NCBI GenBank assembly: GCA_021296055.1
Contig: JAGWBE010000003.1
Span: forward strand, 1-39,457
Source: Dehalococcoidia bacterium
GTDB lineage: Bacteria; Chloroflexota; Dehalococcoidia; Lucifugimonadales; Australimonadaceae
Length of the DNA: 39,457 nucleotides
Reading direction: 5' to 3'
Shown here: piece after piece, positions 33,411 to 39,457 of the stretch
How the letters are laid out: each line of letters opens with the position of its first letter
Position numbering within the stretch: the first letter of the stretch is position 1
Notes under the pieces: model-generated
What the model saw: the letters and a program-made list of their open reading frames with translations, nothing else
Told to the model about the DNA's origin: nothing
Database searches by the model: none
Position numbers and translations under genes: made by a program

Positions 33411-34064
33411 CTACCCTCCCAGCCCCGCCAGGGCGTGGGCGCCTTCGAGGACGCGGTCTTCCACGCCGAACGCGCCCACCAGGTAGATGACGCCGAAGAT
33501 GACGATCCACACGATGTCGACGAAGTGCCAGTAGAGGCCGGCTATCTCCACGTCCAGGCTGTTCTCCTGCTTCACCTTGCCCCGGAAGGAGGCGAAGAAG
33601 AGCGACCAGAGCCAGATGATGCCGACGGTGACGTGGGCGCCGTGGAACCCGGTCAGCGTCAGGAAGGTGCTGCCGAATAGGTTAGTGCGCGGCGTGAGGC
33701 CGTGCTTGGCGAACTCCGTGAACTCCACCATCTGGAAGCCGATGAACACCATCCCCAATAACGCTGTCATCGCCGTCCAGAAGCGGAACGTCCCCATCTT
33801 GCCCTGCTGAATCCCCGCCAGGGCCAGCACCATCGCCAAGCTTGACATCAGCAGCACGAAGGTGCTGATGGTGGTCACCGGGATGTTGAGGATTTCCTCG
33901 ATGGGGCCTTGCAGGCTCTCCGTGCGGTAGATCAGGTGCGTGGCGATGAGCGGCCCGAAGAACATCGCGTCCGAGCCGAGGAAAGCCCACATCAGGAGCT
34001 TTCGGTTGTTCAGGCCGGTCGTGGTGGCGTGCTCAGCCTCTGGGGAGCGGGCGAGGTACTGCAT
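33411..34064 (-). CDS. ctaE: Cytochrome c oxidase subunit III
   Basis: A 217-aa membrane protein with the subunit III pattern: KLLMWAFLGSDAMFFGPLIATHLIY, FTLTGFHGAHVTVGIIWL-type segment (LTLTGFHGAHVTVG) and GLYWHFVDIVWIVIFGVIYL at the C-terminus. It supports proton uptake and the stability of subunit I. The start lies 1 nt after the subunit I stop. Confidence 0.95.
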   Translation of the reverse strand: MQYLARSPEAEHATTTGLNNRKLLMWAFLGSDAMFFGPLIATHLIYRTESLQGPIEEILNIPVTTISTFVLLMSSLAMVLALAGIQQGKMGTFRFWTAMTALLGMVFIGFQMVEFTEFAKHGLTPRTNLFGSTFLTLTGFHGAHVTVGIIWLWSLFFASFRGKVKQENSLDVEIAGLYWHFVDIVWIVIFGVIYLVGAFGVEDRVLEGAHALAGLGG

Positions 34065-34065
34065 G

Positions 34066-35931
34066 CTAGTGGTGCGCCGCCGCTCCTTCCGCCACTTCCG
34101 TCGCCACCGCCGGCTCGAACACCCAGCGGTAGACCGAGATGAGGGCCAGCGCCCCGCTCGCCGCGCCCATGGTCAACCCCGCGATGGCGTGCGCCTGCCA
34201 CACCAGCAAGCTGCCCGCGACCAGCGTCACGCCCATCGCCAGCAAGAGCGGCCAGTAGGAGGGAGAGGGCATATGGATGGAGGATTCGTCCACGTAGGGC
34301 AACGGCGGCGGCTCCACGGTGTTGGCCTCCTCGTCCCACAGCGGGTGCTGGCTCCTGATGGTGGGCACGATGGCGAAGTTGTAGTGGTGTGGGGGCGACT
34401 CGATGGACCACTCCAGCGTCGCCGCGCCCCACGGGTTGGCGCCCGCCGGCTGCCCCACGCGGGCGCTCCGCACCATGTTGTAGAGGAACACGGCGATGGA
34501 GACGGCGATTACGAACGCGCCGATGGTGACGGCCATGTTCGTGCCGCTCCAGCCCATGTCCGGCGCGTAGGTGTAGATTCGCCGAGGCATTCCCAGTACT
34601 CCCAAGAAGTGCATCGGGAAGAAGGTCAGGTTGAAGCCGACGAACATCAGCGCGAAGTGCGTCTTGCCGATGCTCTCGCTCATCATCCGCCCCGTAATCT
34701 TGGGGAACCAGTAGTAGGTGGCAGCGGTGAGGCCGAAGATCGAGCCGCCGAACAGCACGTAGTGGAAGTGCGCGACGACGAAGTAGGTGTCCTGCTGATG
34801 CAGGTCCACCGGCACCACCGCGTGCATCACGCCGCTCAGCCCGCCCAGCATGAAGAGCGAGATGAACCCAAGGGCGAAGAGCATAGGTGTCCTGAATTGG
34901 ATGGAGCCGCCGTACATCGTCCCCAGCCAGTTGAACACCTTCACGCCCGTGGGCACGGCGATGGCCATGGTGGCCACGGCGAAGGCGCTCGTCGCCCAGC
35001 GCCCCATGCCGACCGTGAACATATGGTGCGCCCAGACGCCGAAGCCCAGGAAGGCGATGACCGCTCCCGCCAGCACGATGGTCACGTAACCGAACAGGGG
35101 CTTTCGCGAGAAGGTCGGCAGGATGTCCGACACGATGCCCATCGAGGGCAGGATCAGGATGTACACCTCCGGGTGGCCGAACACCCAGAACAGGTGCTGC
35201 CACAGCAGTGGGTCGGCGCCGGCGGTGATGTCGTAGAAGTTCGTCCCGAACATCCGGTCGAAGAGCAGCAGCGTGATGGCGACGGTGATGACGGGGAAGG
35301 CGAAGATGATGAGGAAGGAGACGATGAGCGTCATCCAGGTGAAGACGGGCATGCGCATCAGCGTCATGCCCGGCGCGCGCATGTTGATGATGGTGATGAC
35401 GAAGTTGAAGCCCGCCGCGAGCGTCCCCACGCCCATCACCTGGAGGCCTAGGATCCAGTAGTCCACCGAGCTGCTGGTGGAGAAGTTGGCGGCGGTTAGG
35501 GGCGCATAGGCGAACCATCCCATATCGGGGGCGGACCCGGTGAAGAAGGAGAAGTTCATCAGGATGGAGCCGAAGAGGAAAAGCCAGTAGGAGAGGGCGT
35601 TCAGTCTGGGGAAGGCGACGTCGCGCGCGCCGATCTGGAGCGGCACGAGGAAGTTGAAGAAGGCGGCGCCCGCCGGCATCACCACCATGAAGATCATGGT
35701 CGTGCCGTGCATGGTGAACATCTGGTTGAAGGTGGCGGCGCTCACCACGTTCAGGTCGGCCTGCGCCAACTGGAGGCGCATGACCAGCGCCTCGACGCCG
35801 CCGAGGATGAAGAAGGCGAACGCCGTCAGCCCGTAGAGCACCCCGATCTTCTTGTGGTCGACCGTGGTGATCCACGCCCACGCGCCCGTGGGGTCGAGGG
35901 GGCGCCGCAGTATCGCGATGTTCGTTGCCAT
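34066..35931 (-). CDS. ctaD: Cytochrome c oxidase subunit I (aa3-type, A1 class)
   Basis: A 621-aa catalytic subunit with 12 or more helices. The heme-copper site is visible in GHPEVYILILPSMG, containing the copper-ligand His, the D-channel Glu and the cross-linked Tyr, so the enzyme belongs to the A1 class of proton-pumping oxidases. The HHMFTVG and VVAHFHYVLFGG segments carry further copper and heme ligands. It reduces oxygen to water. It follows the subunit II gene by 61 nt. Confidence 0.97.
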   Translation of the reverse strand: MATNIAILRRPLDPTGAWAWITTVDHKKIGVLYGLTAFAFFILGGVEALVMRLQLAQADLNVVSAATFNQMFTMHGTTMIFMVVMPAGAAFFNFLVPLQIGARDVAFPRLNALSYWLFLFGSILMNFSFFTGSAPDMGWFAYAPLTAANFSTSSSVDYWILGLQVMGVGTLAAGFNFVITIINMRAPGMTLMRMPVFTWMTLIVSFLIIFAFPVITVAITLLLFDRMFGTNFYDITAGADPLLWQHLFWVFGHPEVYILILPSMGIVSDILPTFSRKPLFGYVTIVLAGAVIAFLGFGVWAHHMFTVGMGRWATSAFAVATMAIAVPTGVKVFNWLGTMYGGSIQFRTPMLFALGFISLFMLGGLSGVMHAVVPVDLHQQDTYFVVAHFHYVLFGGSIFGLTAATYYWFPKITGRMMSESIGKTHFALMFVGFNLTFFPMHFLGVLGMPRRIYTYAPDMGWSGTNMAVTIGAFVIAVSIAVFLYNMVRSARVGQPAGANPWGAATLEWSIESPPHHYNFAIVPTIRSQHPLWDEEANTVEPPPLPYVDESSIHMPSPSYWPLLLAMGVTLVAGSLLVWQAHAIAGLTMGAASGALALISVYRWVFEPAVATEVAEGAAAHH

Positions 35932-35992
35932 TCCCTTCGTTCCCTGCCCCGCCGCCCCGCGAGGCGGGAGGCGCGGCCTCGCTCCTCCAAGC

Positions 35993-37087
35993 CTATTCGA
36001 TGGTCATGCTCCGCAGGTAGGCGGCGACAGCCTCCACCTGCGCCGGGGTCAAGGTGTCGTCGAAGCGCGGCATCGCCTGCTTGCCGTTCCCCAACTCCGC
36101 CAGCGCCGTGGGCAGCCCCTCCGGCACCGGCTTGACGGCGGTGACGTTGGTGATCCACTCCACGAGGTTCTCTTCCGTATTGTCCATGATGCCCGCTCCT
36201 ATCGTCAGCCTGCTGCCGAAGCGGGAGAGGTCGGGGCCGATGCGTCCGGCGGCGACGGTGCCCGCCACGGCGTGGCAGGAGGAGCAGTTCTGGATGAACA
36301 CCGATTGTCCGCTGGCCAGGAACGACTCTTCCTCCGGCGCGGGCGGCGGCGTGTTCATCCCCTCCACCCACCGCTCGAAGTCGCCCAGCGAGTCCACCAC
36401 CACGCGGAAGCGCATCAGCGCGTGGGCAAGGCCGCAGAACTCGGCGCACTGGCCCAGGTACACCCCCACCTCACTGGCCGTGAACGGCTCGAGGTGGTTT
36501 GTCCGCCCTGGGATGGAGTCGATCTTGCCGATGAGCTGGGGCACCCAGAAGGAGTGGATGACGTCGTCCGACTTCAGCGAGATGGCCACCTCGCGGCCGA
36601 TGGGCACGTGGAGCTCGTTGGCAGTAGTGAGCGTGCCGCCATCGGGGCCGAGGCCTGGGTAGTTGACCTCCCACCACCACTGGTGGGCGACGACCTCGAC
36701 GTGGAGCGCGTCCTCCGACGGCGCGCGTGTCGCGCCGACGATGGCGAGGATAGTGGGGACGCCGATCATCACAAGGATGAGGATAGGGCCGATGGTCCAG
36801 AGCACCTCGAGGGTGTTGTTGCCATGGATCTGGCGCGCTTTGACGCCTGGGCGCTCGCGGAACTTGGCCATCAGGTAGCCCATGGCGATGAGCACGGCGG
36901 CGCCGATGGCCCCCGATATCACAATGATCAGGATGTAGAGCGTCTGGATCTTGTCGGCGGCGTCCGACTTGGGGTCGAAAGTCGTCTGGGGAGAGGAGCA
37001 GGCGCTGAGGGCAAGCAGGAGGGCGGCAACGAGTAGGCCGACGGCGACTAGCCTACCGGAGCGTCCGAGCAACTGCTTGGGGTACAC
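35993..37087 (-). CDS. ctaC: Cytochrome c oxidase subunit II with fused cytochrome c domain (caa3-type)
   Basis: A 364-aa lipoprotein: lipobox LSAC (Cys30), two membrane helices (about 48-72 and 95-118), then a CuA domain with ligands His178, Cys214, Cys218, His222 and Met225. A C-terminal cytochrome c domain follows with CSSCH (268-272) and an axial Met probably in KQAMPRF. The fused heme c marks the caa3 type, in which electrons pass from the quinol-cytochrome c segment to CuA inside the complex. GTG 37087 has only a weak AAGG site. It is the first gene of the five-gene operon. Confidence 0.96.
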   Translation of the reverse strand: MYPKQLLGRSGRLVAVGLLVAALLLALSACSSPQTTFDPKSDAADKIQTLYILIIVISGAIGAAVLIAMGYLMAKFRERPGVKARQIHGNNTLEVLWTIGPILILVMIGVPTILAIVGATRAPSEDALHVEVVAHQWWWEVNYPGLGPDGGTLTTANELHVPIGREVAISLKSDDVIHSFWVPQLIGKIDSIPGRTNHLEPFTASEVGVYLGQCAEFCGLAHALMRFRVVVDSLGDFERWVEGMNTPPPAPEEESFLASGQSVFIQNCSSCHAVAGTVAAGRIGPDLSRFGSRLTIGAGIMDNTEENLVEWITNVTAVKPVPEGLPTALAELGNGKQAMPRFDDTLTPAQVEAVAAYLRSMTIE

Positions 37088-37224
37088 GTGCTTGCCTTGG
37101 AGTCCCTATAAACGCCGCACGGGCGCGCGCCACGCTGCCCAAGCGGTTTGTTACGGTTATCACACACCCTCGCGCCCGTCAAGGAGAATCGCCCGCCGCC
37201 GCCCCGAACGCGCCGCTCGGCGCC

Positions 37225-38229
37225 TCACTCCCCCAGCCCCAGGAAGCGCAGGCAGTTGGCCGAGCCCACCGCCTCCCGCTCCGCTTCCGTCAGCCCTAGC
37301 TCCTCAAACTCCGCCTCCGGCGCCCACGGTCTCCACTGGAAGGGGTAGTCGGAGCCGACCACCACCTGAGAGGAGCCGACCGTGTCGATGAGCAGCCGTA
37401 GCGCCTGGTTGTTGAAGAAGATGTCGTCGTAGTACAGGCGCTTGGCGTACTCGGTGGGCGCTTGCGCCAACTGCGCGCCGCCGATGCCCACGTCGTGGAA
37501 GTAGTCCATGCGCGGCAGCATCTGCACCAGCGAGCCGCCTCCATGGCTGATGCACACGCGCAGACCGGGGCAAGCGTCCAACACGCCGCCGCCGATGAGC
37601 GAGGCGGCGGCAAGGGCCGCCTCCATCGGGAAGCCGACGGCGTTGGCCCACGCGCCCGGCCCGACGATGCGGTCGGTGAAGGTCGGATGCTGCGAGTGGA
37701 TGAACACCGCCATGCCTAGCGCCTCCGCCTCTTTGAAGAAGGGCAGGAAGCGCGCGTCGCCCGGGCTCACGCCCTGGACGTTGGTCAGGATCTCCACACC
37801 TTGCATCCCCAGCGCCTTCACGTGGGTCAGTTCCTTGCAGGCCAGTTCCACGTCCTGAAGGGGCACGGCGCCGAGGCCGTAGAAACGGTCGGGCGCCTCC
37901 TCCATCATCCGCACGATGACCTCGCTCAGGTAGCGCCCCAGCGCCAGGCCGTCGTCCGGCTCCAGGCGGTAGGCGAGCAGCTCGGGCATGGGCGAAAGCA
38001 CTTGGCGGTCGGCGCCGGTGCGCGGCAGTTCCTCGATGCGCCGGGCGACCGACCAGCAGCGGTCGGCCACGGTGCGGAAATTGCGACCGCCGATCATCAC
38101 GTTGGAGCGCGCGACGCCGGAGCCGTCGTCCGGTTGCGGCGCCATAGAAGGCCAGAGGCTGCCTGCGGGGCGGCCGCCGACAGGGGGGAATTCCTCCGGG
38201 ACGACGTGGGTGTGCAGGTCGATGATCAT
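37225..38229 (-). CDS. Amidohydrolase-family protein, ACMSD-like
   Basis: A 334-aa TIM-barrel metal hydrolase of the amidohydrolase 2 (ACMSD-like) group: metal-binding DLHTHVVPEEF at the start, IHSQHP and CISHGGG in the middle (His ligands), and VVVGSDYPF (Asp ligand) near the C-terminus. Members decarboxylate or hydrolyse aromatic ring-cleavage and related acids, such as aminocarboxymuconate semialdehyde or 5-carboxyvanillate. The substrate is open. AAGGAGA precedes the ATG at 38229. It is divergent from the rRNA promoter. Confidence 0.9.
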   Translation of the reverse strand: MIIDLHTHVVPEEFPPVGGRPAGSLWPSMAPQPDDGSGVARSNVMIGGRNFRTVADRCWSVARRIEELPRTGADRQVLSPMPELLAYRLEPDDGLALGRYLSEVIVRMMEEAPDRFYGLGAVPLQDVELACKELTHVKALGMQGVEILTNVQGVSPGDARFLPFFKEAEALGMAVFIHSQHPTFTDRIVGPGAWANAVGFPMEAALAAASLIGGGVLDACPGLRVCISHGGGSLVQMLPRMDYFHDVGIGGAQLAQAPTEYAKRLYYDDIFFNNQALRLLIDTVGSSQVVVGSDYPFQWRPWAPEAEFEELGLTEAEREAVGSANCLRFLGLGE

Positions 38230-38354
38230 GGGAGAGTCTCCTTGCCGGGGCGCCGCCGCGACGATTGGCGATTATGGCGCCGCGCCCGCGTGGGGTAAAG
38301 CGCCGGCGCCCTGCGCCTCGCCTGCCCATCCGCCGATTCCGCCGCCCGCGCCGC

Positions 38355-38383
38355 TTGACAAGCCCCGAGCCAGCGCCTATGCT
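38355..38383 (+). promoter_or_regulatory. 23S rRNA promoter
   Basis: TTGACA (38355-38360), a 17-bp spacer and TATGCT (38378-38383), about 175 bp before the 23S 5' end. A promoter directly before the 23S gene indicates it is transcribed without a 16S gene. Confidence 0.7.
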
Positions 38384-38559
38384 GCTCAGTCCAGTCTGTT
38401 CACGAGGGAGTGCGCTCCCTCGATTGCGTGGCGCTCCTAGAGGAGTCTCGACGCGATGAGCGGCGGACTGATGATGGCGTGCGGGCCGGGAGGCTTGGCT
38501 GGCGCCGTTGCACGTTAACAAGGGAATATCGAGTGAGTCAGAGCATCGCGAGCTCGTGA
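38384..38559 (+). other. 23S rRNA leader
   Basis: A transcribed leader holding an 8-bp hairpin with a TGCG loop (38403-38422) and a boxA-like TTGCACGTTAACAAGG (38508-38523) that could bind Nus factors. No tRNA or 16S sequence is recognised in it. Confidence 0.5.

Positions 38560-39457
<898 letters not shown>

Noticed and set aside
33940..35451. A 503-codon plus-strand open frame opposite the oxidase genes
   Set aside because: It is antisense to subunits I and III, rich in His/Arg/Asp/Glu, and has no domain.

Overview
This GC-rich bacterial window carries 39 protein-coding genes, one further small-ORF candidate and the 5' part of a 23S rRNA gene. Gene content points to an aerobic member of the Chloroflexota, most likely a Dehalococcoidia/SAR202-type lineage. 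Supporting signs are an F420-type luciferase-like oxidoreductase, OFA-type MFS carriers, a TAXI-TRAP binding protein, a Rieske oxygenase, PAC2 and GuaB3 proteins, a caa3-type oxidase, and a 23S rRNA gene with its own promoter and no 16S gene next to it. The assignment is inferred from gene families and has not been tested by phylogeny.

Layout. 1-916 (-): truncated HlyD-type efflux adaptor. 1143-5230 (-): Fur/Zur-like regulator and a zinc-type ABC importer (binding protein with an apparent frameshift, ATPase, permease), followed by an LLM oxidoreductase. 5305-9767: a catabolic or uptake set of an OFA-like MFS carrier (apparent frameshift), a nitroreductase, a TAXI binding protein and a Rieske oxygenase. 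9884-13803 (+): a DUF4268 nuclease-like protein, a 407-bp intergenic region with six copies of a heptamer, a second OFA-like carrier and a very His-rich CDF zinc exporter. 13840-18323 (-): DUF971 protein, DNA polymerase IV, an HU protein whose promoter region is duplicated, then thiD and a sodium-solute symporter behind a TPP riboswitch with its own terminator. 18400-25760 (+): an unknown membrane-anchored surface protein, GuaB3, and a tightly overlapping run of sORF, P1 peptidase, DUF2520 protein, panB and panC, then a PAC2 protein. 25776-31486: pheS, msrA (+), then a minus-strand run rdgB, DNA methyltransferase, moaA, rnhA, moaC. 31518-32138 (+): a small heat-shock protein with operator, promoter and terminator. 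32176-37087 (-): a cytochrome c oxidase operon with genes for subunits II, I, III and IV and the assembly factor CtaG. 37225-38229 (-): an ACMSD-like amidohydrolase. 38355-39457 (+): promoter, leader and the first part of the 23S rRNA.

Functional themes: zinc homeostasis (import, a putative zinc-sensing repressor, export); pantothenate synthesis with a Rossmann protein that could fill the ketopantoate reductase step; thiamine precursor uptake and phosphorylation under a riboswitch; molybdenum cofactor synthesis coupled to an orphan DNA methyltransferase; and aerobic respiration. At least five genes have no Shine-Dalgarno but a TANNNT hexamer ending 8-9 nt before the start codon, suggesting frequent leaderless transcription. 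I found no CRISPR array, insertion sequence or tRNA gene.
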